In this document: piece by piece, positions 26,221-35,385 of the stretch
Layout of the letters: each line of letters begins with the position of its first letter
How positions within the stretch are numbered: position 1 is the stretch's first letter
Assembly: GCA_944321445.1 (NCBI GenBank)
Contig: CALULJ010000005.1
Location: 1-64,000, forward strand
Source: an uncultured Collinsella sp.
Lineage (GTDB): Bacteria > Actinomycetota > Coriobacteriia > Coriobacteriales > Coriobacteriaceae
Reading direction: 5' to 3'
DNA length: 64,000 nt
Notes under the pieces: generated by a model
What the model saw: the letters and a program-made list of their open reading frames with translations, nothing else
Told to the model about the DNA's origin: nothing
The model's database searches: none
Translations under genes and position numbers: made by a program

Positions 26221-26568
26221 ATGGAGTGGATTACGGCGGCAGAGGCGGCGCAACGTTGGGGCATCACGGCGCGTCGCGTGCAGGTCTTCTGTTCTCAGGG
26301 ACGCATCTCGGGCGCGGAAAAGCTCGGTGGCAGCTGGCGTATCCCCGAGGGCGCGGTCAAGCCCGACGACCCGCGCAGGGGAGCGCTCGATGTCCACCCA
26401 TCAGCCGTACCTCAACCGCAGCGTGCGTACCCCCCCCCGCTGCGCCAACCTCATGCCGCTCATGAACACCGCGTTCACGCCTGGTACCGCCAGCGCCTTC
26501 GTGGATTCTCTCGCTCCGGGTCCGCGTGCAAGTGTGGCTCGCGCAGAGCTCGCGTACTTCACCGGTGA
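26221..26568 (+). CDS. excisionase-type helix-turn-helix reading frame (possible N-terminal part of the LuxR regulator)
   Basis: The first 55 codons encode a clear MerR/excisionase-like HTH (MEWITAAEAAQRWGIT..., ARRVQVFCSQGRI, LGGSWRIPEGAVKPDDPR). After that the frame continues as Pro/Arg/His-rich sequence of no recognisable kind, overlapping the next gene by 179 bases in another frame. ATG 26221 has GGAGG about 10 bases upstream. Either the HTH gene once stopped near 26390, or it was originally fused to the LuxR frame and a small indel between about 26375 and 26400 broke the fusion. A C8 run lies at 26429, beyond that point. I am confident of the domain, not of the gene's 3' end. Confidence 0.6.
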   Translation: MEWITAAEAAQRWGITARRVQVFCSQGRISGAEKLGGSWRIPEGAVKPDDPRRGALDVHPSAVPQPQRAYPPPLRQPHAAHEHRVHAWYRQRLRGFSRSGSACKCGSRRARVLHR

Positions 26569-27433
26569 TGCCGCGTCTGCGCGTTCCCTCGCCGCCCCGC
26601 TCCTCAAAAGCGATGACGTCCAAGCCCGACTTTCCGCATGCCTCATCTACACGTATGCAAACCTAGCCCTCGGCTGCGTGAACGACGCGCGCTTCGCCCT
26701 CGATGCTGCGCGCGGTGCCATCAACATCGCATCAGGGGGTTCACCGGAACTGATAGCGCTCGCGGCGTTCATCGCGAACACCGCGAGCGCGCTTCTGCAC
26801 CTGCCGACGCCCGAAGGCATGCCGTCTGCAGCCGATGCCCTGCCGCATCTGCCTGCTGGTCTGCGATTCTTCTCTTGCTACGTGCAAGCGCATCGCCTGT
26901 ATTTGGAGGGTTCGTACGAAACGAGCCTCGGTATCATTCAGGGGGCGTTCGCCATGGCGGATGCGGTGTATCCCATTCCCGCCATCTACCTGCATCTGGC
27001 TGCCGTTATGAACCTCGTGAGCCTTCGTCGCACCGATGAGGCGCGAAGGCACATCCTCGCCGCGTGGGAACTCGCGCGCCCCGACGGATTAATCGAGGCG
27101 TTCGGCGAGCACCACGGCCTTCTGGGCGGCATGCTGGAGGCCGCGATCAAGCCGGCGTGGCCGGATGACTTCAGGCGCATCATCGACATCACGTACCGCT
27201 TTTCTGCCGGCTGGCGACGCGTCCATAACCCGCTTTCGGGCGACAGCGTGGCGGATAACCTTACCACCACCGAGTTCGCGGTGTGCATGCTCGCTGCGCG
27301 CGGATGGTCTAACTCCGAGATCGCCGAGCACATGGGCTTCTCGGTGAACCGTGTGAAGGAGTGCCTGTCCAACGCGTTTCGCAAGCTCGGGGTGACGAGC
27401 CGCAAGGATCTCGCGCAATTCATGCTTTCATAG
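26390..27433 (+). CDS. LuxR-family transcriptional regulator
   Basis: The 347-residue product ends in a GerE/LuxR helix-turn-helix (LTTTEFAVCMLAARGWSNSEIAEHMGFSVNRVKECLSNAFRKLGV, about 289-335). The first 280 residues are Ala/Leu-rich helices resembling TPR-type sensing domains (ARAELAYFTGDAASA, LSACLIYTYANLALG, CYVQAHRLYLEGSYETSLG). ATG 26390 has GGGGAGCG upstream but lies inside the overlapping HTH frame; the start MSTHQPYLNRSV may be the middle of a longer ancestral protein. The ligand is unknown. The large SLH surface protein next door is a possible target. Confidence 0.8.
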   Translation: MSTHQPYLNRSVRTPPRCANLMPLMNTAFTPGTASAFVDSLAPGPRASVARAELAYFTGDAASARSLAAPLLKSDDVQARLSACLIYTYANLALGCVNDARFALDAARGAINIASGGSPELIALAAFIANTASALLHLPTPEGMPSAADALPHLPAGLRFFSCYVQAHRLYLEGSYETSLGIIQGAFAMADAVYPIPAIYLHLAAVMNLVSLRRTDEARRHILAAWELARPDGLIEAFGEHHGLLGGMLEAAIKPAWPDDFRRIIDITYRFSAGWRRVHNPLSGDSVADNLTTTEFAVCMLAARGWSNSEIAEHMGFSVNRVKECLSNAFRKLGVTSRKDLAQFMLS

Positions 27434-27563
27434 CGCCTGCCGGCAACTTTCCTCCTCCCCAAATTGCGCTAGCTGCCGGGTAGGAGACGTGGATATCTCC
27501 TCCTTAATAATGGGTTTATGGCTCGTAATGAGGCAGAAAACCCGACAGAGCAGGAGGTAGAAG

Positions 27564-30500
27564 ATGCCGAGAAGAAGGATCTGGTCGGTGCTCGCGGCGG
27601 TGCTGCTGTGCCTGGTGATGCTTCCGGCCACGGCGTGGGCTGAGTATGTTGCTCCGAACAAGTTGTTAGTGGGCAGCACAAACGTTGTGGCAGGTGGCTA
27701 TTGGACGACAAATGACGATGGCAGCCTGACGGCGGCAGACAGCTCCAACTACAATGTTCATTACGATGGCAACGGCAATCTCTGGCTGAAGGATGCCAAT
27801 ATCGCTGGACAGGGACAGGGCTTTGAAGGCGCCACCGGCATTTATGCATATTATGATGAATGGGTAGATACTGATATCGCTCTGACCATTCATCTGGATG
27901 GCGAGAATTCCGTATCGAATGGCTATCCTATCTATGTTGGTCCTTGGGGCGGAAGCGCAAGTCTGACCATTACCGGTGCGGGCAGTCTAACCGCTACTGG
28001 AACATTTGGGGGAAACGGTGGAATATTTGTTAAAGGCGATACGAGCAGTCTGACCATTGAAGATGGAGCGAATGTAATGGTCAACTGTGAGCGCTCGTCA
28101 GCTGTCACAATCATCGCGGACGCGCTCGGTAAGGGTACTTTGAAGGTCGACGATGCTACGCTCCAGGCTTACGGCTTCGTGATAGATGAGCCTGGCAATC
28201 CGTACGGAATTTGTTTTAGTTATTCGGGGAGTAAAGACGAAATCGTTGATGGTAGCAGGGTTCTGACGGTATCCGGCGACAGTATTGTCCGTACAAATTA
28301 TATGCAGGCAACATATACCGATCTCGTTATCATGCCTTCGACACAAGATGGCGGCATCGTCTTCGACGGCAGCGACGGTACCGTGTACGGCGATATGACC
28401 CTGCAAGAGGATCTGTCCATTGGCGAGGGTGAGAGCCTGACATTGGATAATGGGGCAAGCCTGGACGCCAATGGCCACAATGTGATCGTGGATGGCGGCA
28501 CGGTGGACGACGGTATCAAGAACAGCTTGGGCGACAGCGTGAAGTACACGCCGTCAATCACGACCGCAAGCCTGTCTAACGGCACCGTGGGCACATCCTA
28601 CAAGCAGACCCTTGTGGCCACTGGCTCCGACACCATCACATGGAGCGTCACCAGCGACTCCCTGCCCACGGGCTTGAGCCTTGATGGCAGCACCGGCGCG
28701 ATAACCGGCACCCCCACCGCGGAGGGCTCGAGCACCTTTACCGTGAAGGCTGAAAACAGCTACGGCAGCGATAGCAAGGAATATACCCTGACCATCGCCC
28801 CCAAGCAGACGGTCTCCGTCACCGGCGTGACGCTGAGCGCAACCAGCCTGACCCTGAATGAGAAGGAGACGGCCATCCTCACCGCCACGGTGGAGCCGGC
28901 CGACGCCACCAACCAGAAGGTGACGTGGAGCAGCAGCGCTCCCGGTGTCGCCACGGTGGACGCGAACGGCAAGGTGACCGCCGTGGGCGCGGGCACCGCC
29001 ACCATCACCGTCACCACGGCGGACGGCGGCAAGACCGCGACCTGCACGGTTACTGTGACCGCGAAGACGAGCATCGTCGGTCATCCCGTTGACGTCACCG
29101 TTGATGAGGGGTCAAGTGCCACTTTTTCCGTTCAGGCAACAGGAAGCGGAACCCTGACCTACCAGTGGCAGCAGAGCGCTGACGGTACCGCGTGGACAGA
29201 CATTCCCGGCGCCACCTCCGCTTCCTACACCGTCCCTGCTGCCACGATGGAGATGGATGGCCACCAGTATCGCTGCGTCGTCACGGGCGACGGCGGTGAA
29301 GCAGCGAGCGATGCTGCCACACTGTCGGTAACCGCGGCCGTGTTCAAGATCTCCGCTTCTCCCGAGGCGCTGGACTTCGGTTCTGTCTACGTTGGCTACG
29401 ACGTGCCTGCGGCGCAAACGGTGACTGTTGCGAACGAGGGCAACAAGAACGTGACCCTTGTGCAGCCGTCGTCTGCGGAATTCGAGATTGGTGCGCTCTC
29501 CGCGACCGAGCTCGCGCCGGGCGATGACGCCACGTTTACCGTGCAGCCCAAGGAAGGGCTCGGGGTCGGCGCGCATAACGAGGATCTGGCCGTTGCCGCA
29601 TCGGATGGCGCTACCGCGCGCGTTGAGCTGTCCTTTACCGTTCGCTCGCGCCCCTATATCCCGCCGGTGTCGTCCGGTCCCGATTGGGATGATGTGGTCG
29701 AGGACATCTCTTCCGCCAAACCGGGAGATCGCGTTTCGGTAGACATGGACAGCGAGACCGTGCTGCCCGCCGAGGTCATCGAGGCGCTTGCCGGCCGCGA
29801 CGTGACGCTCGTGTTGGAGATGGAAGACGACGTTGCCTGGGAGATCGCGGGTACCGATGTGCCTGCGGACGCGTCGTATGAGGATGTCGACATGGGCGTG
29901 TCGCTGGGTGGCGACGCCATTCCCGTCGATGTGGTGAACCTCGTGACCGGTGAGTTTGGCACCGTGCAGGTGATGCTTGAGCACGACGGCCCGTTTGGCT
30001 TCAAGGCGACGCTTGTCGCGCCCATGGGCGAGGACGTCGCGGGTATGTATGCCAACCTGTACCGCTACGACGACGATGCGGAAGCGCTGGACTTCGAGGT
30101 GTCCGGTGTTGTGGATGAGAACGGCGCCGTTCGCCTGGCGATCGACCATGCCTCTTCGTGGCTCATCGCGCTCGATGCGCGCAGCCATGCGCTGCCGTTT
30201 GCCGATGCCGACGAGGACCTGTGGTACTCCGAGGCCGTGCGCTGGGCGTGGCTGCACGGCGTCATGACCGGCTACGCCGACGGCTCGGGGCGCTTCGGTA
30301 CGGACGACTCGCTCACCCGCGCGCAGATGGCCGCGGTGCTGTACAACGTGGCGGGCAAGCCTGATGTGGATGTGTCTGGGCTGCCGGGGGACTGCGACGG
30401 TGACGCCTGGTACGCCTCCTGCGTGTCCTGGGCGCTTGGTGTCGGCGTGTTCAACGGGTACGGCGACGGTTCGGCCTTCGGTCCGGACGATCCGCTCACC

Positions 30501-30764
30501 CGCGAGCAGGCGGCCTGCGTCCTCATGAACGCCGCGTCGGTGCTGGGGGCCGATGTGTCTGCCCGCGCGGACCTCTCCGCGTTCCCCGATGCCGATGAGG
30601 TTTCCTCCTGGGCGTCTGACGCCTTGTCCTGGGCTGTCGCCGGGGGCGTGCTTTCCGGCGTCGAGACCGCGGGCGGCACGCGCGAGCTGCAGCCGACCCG
30701 CGCTTGCACGCGTGCCGAGATGGCCGCCCTCATGATGAACCTCTCCGCCCGCTCTGCGGAGTAG
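27564..30764 (+). CDS. large secreted Ig-like/SLH surface protein
   Basis: This 1066-residue exported protein begins with a signal peptide (RRRIWSVLAAVLLCLVMLP, cleavage likely after AWA near 26). Residues 30-335 are Gly/Asp/Thr-rich beta-type repeats without a clear family. They are followed by a putative-Ig (He_PIG-like) domain (SLSNGTVGTSYKQTL near 340), a Big_2 domain (VTGVTLSATSLTLNEKETA near 422), an Ig-like domain near 510, a transition region, and three C-terminal SLH modules from about 872 (LPFADADEDLWYSEAVRWA onwards). GGAGGT precedes ATG 27564. DNA for residues 30-320 is visibly AT-richer than the rest, suggesting a mosaic origin. Likely an adhesin or cell-surface structural protein. 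Confidence 0.88.
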   Translation: MPRRRIWSVLAAVLLCLVMLPATAWAEYVAPNKLLVGSTNVVAGGYWTTNDDGSLTAADSSNYNVHYDGNGNLWLKDANIAGQGQGFEGATGIYAYYDEWVDTDIALTIHLDGENSVSNGYPIYVGPWGGSASLTITGAGSLTATGTFGGNGGIFVKGDTSSLTIEDGANVMVNCERSSAVTIIADALGKGTLKVDDATLQAYGFVIDEPGNPYGICFSYSGSKDEIVDGSRVLTVSGDSIVRTNYMQATYTDLVIMPSTQDGGIVFDGSDGTVYGDMTLQEDLSIGEGESLTLDNGASLDANGHNVIVDGGTVDDGIKNSLGDSVKYTPSITTASLSNGTVGTSYKQTLVATGSDTITWSVTSDSLPTGLSLDGSTGAITGTPTAEGSSTFTVKAENSYGSDSKEYTLTIAPKQTVSVTGVTLSATSLTLNEKETAILTATVEPADATNQKVTWSSSAPGVATVDANGKVTAVGAGTATITVTTADGGKTATCTVTVTAKTSIVGHPVDVTVDEGSSATFSVQATGSGTLTYQWQQSADGTAWTDIPGATSASYTVPAATMEMDGHQYRCVVTGDGGEAASDAATLSVTAAVFKISASPEALDFGSVYVGYDVPAAQTVTVANEGNKNVTLVQPSSAEFEIGALSATELAPGDDATFTVQPKEGLGVGAHNEDLAVAASDGATARVELSFTVRSRPYIPPVSSGPDWDDVVEDISSAKPGDRVSVDMDSETVLPAEVIEALAGRDVTLVLEMEDDVAWEIAGTDVPADASYEDVDMGVSLGGDAIPVDVVNLVTGEFGTVQVMLEHDGPFGFKATLVAPMGEDVAGMYANLYRYDDDAEALDFEVSGVVDENGAVRLAIDHASSWLIALDARSHALPFADADEDLWYSEAVRWAWLHGVMTGYADGSGRFGTDDSLTRAQMAAVLYNVAGKPDVDVSGLPGDCDGDAWYASCVSWALGVGVFNGYGDGSAFGPDDPLTREQAACVLMNAASVLGADVSARADLSAFPDADEVSSWASDALSWAVAGGVLSGVETAGGTRELQPTRACTRAEMAALMMNLSARSAE

Positions 30765-30787
30765 GTCTCGAGCTGCAACGCGTAACA

Positions 30788-30820
30788 CGGCGCCGGCGGG
30801 AATTTCCCCCGCCGGTGCCG
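30788..30820 (+). terminator. hairpin after the Ig/SLH gene
   Basis: CGGCGCCGGCGGG pairs with CCCGCCGGTGCCG around AATTTCC. The tail CTCTGT is weakly T-rich. Confidence 0.6.
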
Positions 30821-30821
30821 C

Positions 30822-30945
30822 TCTGTCCCCAATGGGGACGGGGGTCCCAGGGGACAAAATGTCCCCTCCCGGGACAGGCCTCGTGGCGTCTCGGGGGACG
30901 GGGGTGGCAGGCGCCATTTTGGCGTCTGGGGGGACGGGTTTCCTG
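30822..30945. repeat. REP-B type repeat cluster
   Basis: GC-rich palindromic stretch with the half-palindromes GGGGACAAAATGTCCCC and GGCGCCATTTTGGCG and repeated GGGGACGGGGGT-GCAGG motifs. Reverse-complement relatives lie at 36797-36895 and 53510-53608. No coding sequence. Confidence 0.75.
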
Positions 30946-30962
30946 CGGCGGAGCTGCAAAGT

Positions 30963-31022
30963 GGGAAAAAAGTGCCTGTCCCTATTTTCCCAAGCGGGAA
31001 AATAGGGACAGGCACTTTTTTC
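30963..31022. repeat. inverted pair of REP-A units before rpsT
   Basis: The unit at 30963-30991 is in reverse orientation and the unit at 30996-31022 forward (its last CCC is lost), so together they form a long hairpin with a 4-base loop. Confidence 0.9.
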
Positions 31023-31024
31023 AC

Positions 31025-31057
31025 AAAAAAGGACCTCGCTGGCGAAGGCGGGGTCCT
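31025..31057 (-). terminator. rho-independent terminator of rpsT
   Basis: On the - strand, GGACCCCGC and GCGAGGTCC pair around CTTCGCCA and are followed by TTTTTTG. It starts about 28 bases after the rpsT stop. Confidence 0.8.
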
Positions 31058-31084
31058 TTGCAATCAACGTTGTACCGTTGGGTG

Positions 31085-31348
31085 CTACTCCATGGAGTTG
31101 ACCAGGTGCTGCACGCCGGACTTGCGGTTGGCAGCCTGGTTCTTGTGGATGACGCCCTTGGCGACAGCCTTGTCGAGCGCACGGTTGGCGCGGGTGGCCG
31201 CAGCGGAGGCGGCAGCCTTGTCGCCGGACTCGACGGCGGCGTGCACGTGCTTGATCAGGGTCTTGAGCTCGGAGCGAATCGCCTTGTTGCGGACGCGGGC
31301 CACCTCGGCGGTGCGGATACGCTTCTTCTGAGACTTGATGTTTGCCAC
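31085..31348 (-). CDS. rpsT: 30S ribosomal protein S20
   Basis: S20 is a primary 16S rRNA-binding protein. The 87-residue basic, helical product begins MANIKSQKKRIRTAEVAR, the typical S20 start, and ends HKNQAANRKSGVQHLVN. It is the only protein gene called on the - strand and is transcribed away from lepA, its frequent neighbour. The ribosome site GAAAGGAAC lies just ahead of ATG. Its promoter (-10 at 31427-31432) and a leader of about 70 bases lie upstream; S20 is autoregulated in other bacteria but no specific RNA element is recognised. Confidence 0.96.
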   Translation of the reverse strand: MANIKSQKKRIRTAEVARVRNKAIRSELKTLIKHVHAAVESGDKAAASAAATRANRALDKAVAKGVIHKNQAANRKSGVQHLVNSME

Positions 31349-31426
31349 TTGCAGAGTTCCTTTCGAATGTTTCTAAAAGCCTAAAACGCTCGGCCTCTGA
31401 GACACGGTTGAGGTCACAACTTGGGG

Positions 31427-31435
31427 AGTATAGCA
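31427..31435 (-). promoter_or_regulatory. extended -10 promoter of rpsT
   Basis: On the - strand TGC-TATACT (31435 to 31427) is an extended -10 element; the -35 region is poor. It drives rpsT away from lepA. Confidence 0.7.
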
Positions 31436-31533
31436 CGCATACGCTGGGAGGAAAAGACAAGAAGCTGTGGAATAGCCGTGATGCTCACGATATGTGCACG
31501 AGTGCGCACGCGCGCCAGACCATCTGCATCGGG

Positions 31534-31539
31534 TATGAT
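31534..31539 (+). promoter_or_regulatory. -10 element of lepA, suggesting a leaderless mRNA
   Basis: TATGAT (31534-31539) ends 7 bases before the lepA ATG (31547), so transcription should begin at or next to the start codon. No ribosome-binding site lies between. The -35 region is not consensus. Confidence 0.5.
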
Positions 31540-31546
31540 AGGCCAC

Positions 31547-33355
<1,809 letters not shown>

Positions 33356-33366
33356 CGTGCCCCGGC

Positions 33367-33430
33367 GGGAAAATAGGGACAGGCACTTTTTTCCCAGCAA
33401 TGGGAAAAAAGTGCCTGTCCCTATTTTCCC
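33367..33430. repeat. perfect inverted pair of REP-A units between lepA and dusB
   Basis: Two 29-base units (33367-33395 and 33402-33430) are exact reverse complements with a 6-base loop AGCAAT. This is the cleanest example of the family in the window, and can act as a bidirectional terminator (A-rich 5', T-rich 3'). Confidence 0.93.
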
Positions 33431-33453
33431 GCTCCGTATTGGAAAGGTGACTC

Positions 33454-34485
33454 GTGGGAATCTCTAACGGATCGGAGCTTTTGCGCGCTGCCTATGCCGT
33501 GCAGCCGTTTTTGCTGGCGCCGATGGCGGGTGTGACCGATGCGGCATATCGCATCATGTGCCGCCGCCGCGGTGCCGCCATGGCATATTCCGAGATGGTG
33601 AGCGTCGCCGGCCTGGCCTATGCGAGCAACAAGACCTGGCGGCTCGTGCTTCCCGAAGACGAGGAGCCACAGATCTGCGTGCAGCTGTTCGGCTCCAAGC
33701 CCGAGCAGTTCGCGAGCGCGGTCGACGCCGTGCAGGAGCGCGTGGGGGAGAAGCTTTCGCTCATCGACATCAACATGGCGTGTCCGGCGCGCAAGGTCAT
33801 CACCAAAGGCGAGGGCTCGGCGCTGATGGAGACGCCTGAGCTTGCGGCCGACATCGTGCGCGCGGCGGTCTCGCGCGCCGAGGTGCCCATCACCGTGAAG
33901 ATGCGCATCGCCTTCCGCACGGGCGAGCGCACGGCTCCCGAGCTGGCGCGCCGCCTGGAGGATGCGGGCGTGGCCGCGGTGGCGGTGCACGGGCGCACGG
34001 CAAAGCAGCTCTATACCGGGCAAGCCGACTGGTCGATCATCGACGAGGTAGCGCGCGCCGTTGACGTGCCCGTCGTGGGCTCGGGCGACGTGTTTTGCTC
34101 CGAGGACGCAGCACGGATGCTACGCGAGACGGCGGCATCTGCCGTGTTCATCGCCCGTGGCACCTATGGCAACCCCTGGGTGTTCGATGATGCCCGCGCG
34201 CTTGCGACGGACGGAACGCCGGTGCCCCAACGTAGCGCACACGAGCGCCTGGAGGCGCTGCGCGAGCACTTGGGGCTTGTTCATCGCTATCTTCCCTTCA
34301 TGGCGCGCGCTCGTACGTTTGCCACCTGGTACTTGAAGGGCATGCCGCACGCCGCTGCCTGGCGCGGCCGCGTGGTGAAATGCACGAGCTACGAGGACTT
34401 CATGGCGCTGGTGGACGAGATCGAGGCCGATGTGACCGCCTGCGAGGGGATTTTGGCCGCGGGCGGGTCTTTGCCGCCACTGTAA
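33454..34485 (+). CDS. dusB: tRNA-dihydrouridine synthase
   Basis: Dus enzymes reduce uridines in the tRNA D-loop using FMN and NADPH. The 343-residue product has LAPMAGVTDAAYR near 21, the active-site cysteine motif INMACPARKVITKGEGSALM near 107-126, the FMN phosphate loop VHGRTAKQLYTGQADW near 175, and GSGDVF near 209. This matches the bacterial DusB/Nif3-like group. GTG 33454 is preceded by AAAGGTGA. It sits alone between two repeat elements (REP-A pair upstream, long palindrome downstream). Confidence 0.93.
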   Translation: MGISNGSELLRAAYAVQPFLLAPMAGVTDAAYRIMCRRRGAAMAYSEMVSVAGLAYASNKTWRLVLPEDEEPQICVQLFGSKPEQFASAVDAVQERVGEKLSLIDINMACPARKVITKGEGSALMETPELAADIVRAAVSRAEVPITVKMRIAFRTGERTAPELARRLEDAGVAAVAVHGRTAKQLYTGQADWSIIDEVARAVDVPVVGSGDVFCSEDAARMLRETAASAVFIARGTYGNPWVFDDARALATDGTPVPQRSAHERLEALREHLGLVHRYLPFMARARTFATWYLKGMPHAAAWRGRVVKCTSYEDFMALVDEIEADVTACEGILAAGGSLPPL

Positions 34486-34523
34486 AAAGCGGCCAGATCC
34501 AATTCACATATCGCAAGAGTATC

Positions 34524-34667
34524 TTTGCAAAAACTCGGCGGTTTGGATTGATTTTAAATGCCGGGTCCGTATTGGAATCCTTTTGACCTTGGCGTTTATG
34601 CTGGTCTAGAGGTTGCTTATGTAGACCCGTGCTAGAAAATCAATCCAAACCGCCGAGTTTTTGCAAA
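34524..34667. repeat. 144-bp palindromic element, copy 1
   Basis: Outer arms (34524-34550 and 34641-34667) begin TTTGCAAAAACTCGGCGG and are perfect reverse complements over about 27 bases. An inner stem GGGTC/GACCC follows, then a loop of about 60 bases. Related copies: 36604-36744 and 44564-44705. Confidence 0.9.
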
Positions 34668-34870
34668 GTGGGTCTGTGCGCCAAAAGGATGCATTCGCCT
34701 GAATGAAAAGGCGCAAAACACCGAACGCAAAGGGTGCAAAATACCGAATGGGCAGGGCGTAAAATCCCGAACGGCCAACAAAGCCCCTGGTAGTCAACGA
34801 TGATATGGCATGCAATCTCAAACGGCAGTGTGGGAATCGTCGCCCTAGGCATCAGGCTTGCTGAAAGGCA

Positions 34871-34898
34871 GAACATACGTTCGTATATTGGGTATACT
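34871..34898 (+). promoter_or_regulatory. SOS (LexA) box over a promoter for a 25-residue peptide
   Basis: GAACATACGTTC (34871-34882) is an exact GAAC-N4-GTTC LexA box of the Bacillus/actinobacterial type, and its N4 (ATAC) fits RNRY. A -10 TATACT follows at 34893-34898, which places the box on the -35 position (34870-34875), where LexA would block polymerase. The motif is seen; SOS control is inferred. Confidence 0.72.
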
Positions 34899-34919
34899 AA
34901 CGGTATCGAGCGGGCGGTG

Positions 34920-34949
34920 CCCTCCGAGTCTCGCAGGGAGAAAGGAGGG
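34920..34949 (+). promoter_or_regulatory. anti-Shine-Dalgarno hairpin in the peptide leader
   Basis: CCCTCC (34920-34925) is complementary to GGAGGG (34944-34949), which is the ribosome site AAAGGAGGG of the following small gene. Pairing would mask it across an 18-base loop. Confidence 0.5.
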
Positions 34950-34955
34950 ATCCCG

Positions 34956-35033
34956 TTGGTGAAGCTCACTGAGCTGCTTCTCGCAGCTGCGATCCTTATC
35001 GCGTTTGTCGTCGTCTTGATCCTCGTGGTCTAG
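34956..35033 (+). CDS. 25-residue hydrophobic membrane peptide, apparently SOS-controlled
   Basis: The peptide starts MVKLTELLLAAA and continues as one uninterrupted Ile/Leu/Val/Ala helix to the C-terminus, i.e. a single membrane span with a short charged N-terminus (Lys3, Glu6). TTG 34956 lies 7 bases after a near-perfect AAAGGAGG; GTG 34959 is the next possible start. An exact LexA-type box and -10 lie about 60-85 bases upstream, and a 10-bp hairpin follows at 35067. Size, hydrophobicity and control recall TisB (29 aa, E. coli) and SidA (29 aa, Caulobacter), but there is no sequence homology to claim. Function is unknown; membrane toxin or division inhibitor are the leading ideas. Confidence 0.65.
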   Translation: MVKLTELLLAAAILIAFVVVLILVV

Positions 35034-35066
35034 CGACCCTTCCGGTGGGTGAGCCCTTAAACGGGA

Positions 35067-35092
35067 ACAACCGCCTCGGCCAAGGCGGTTGT
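35067..35092. terminator. hairpin after the small hydrophobic peptide gene
   Basis: ACAACCGCCT/AGGCGGTTGT, a perfect 10-bp stem with loop CGGCCA. The + strand tail (CCTGTGTG) is not T-rich; the - strand tail (TCCCGTTT) is slightly more so. From here to 35385 (about 290 bases) I see no gene; an AGTATACCCAA at 35160-35170 inverts the promoter of the peptide. Confidence 0.6.
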
Positions 35093-35385
35093 CCTGTGTG
35101 GGTAAACCCACCATTTCAATTAGTCTGGCAGGAGGGCTTTAAACCTTCTGCTCGTACTGAGTATACCCAAACGCAGCCCTGCGTGGCGTGGGTATTTTCC
35201 AGGGCGCGGGGCGCCCGAGCACAGCGGTCGCTACTCGTTATGAGATGCCTGCGCGTGTATGGGCGCCCTGAGCTATCGCGGGGGATAGGCGTTTCGTCAT
35301 CGCGTAGGTTGGCGCGTTTCTATGGGAGAATGTCCATCGAATGCCCGATCGCGATAGCCGGTCGTCATGCGAATGGAGGATACCT

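Noticed and set aside
29112-31460. 782-codon open frame on the - strand across the SLH gene and rpsT
   Set aside because: It is antisense to a well-supported surface protein and reads through rpsT in another frame; no motif or start signal.
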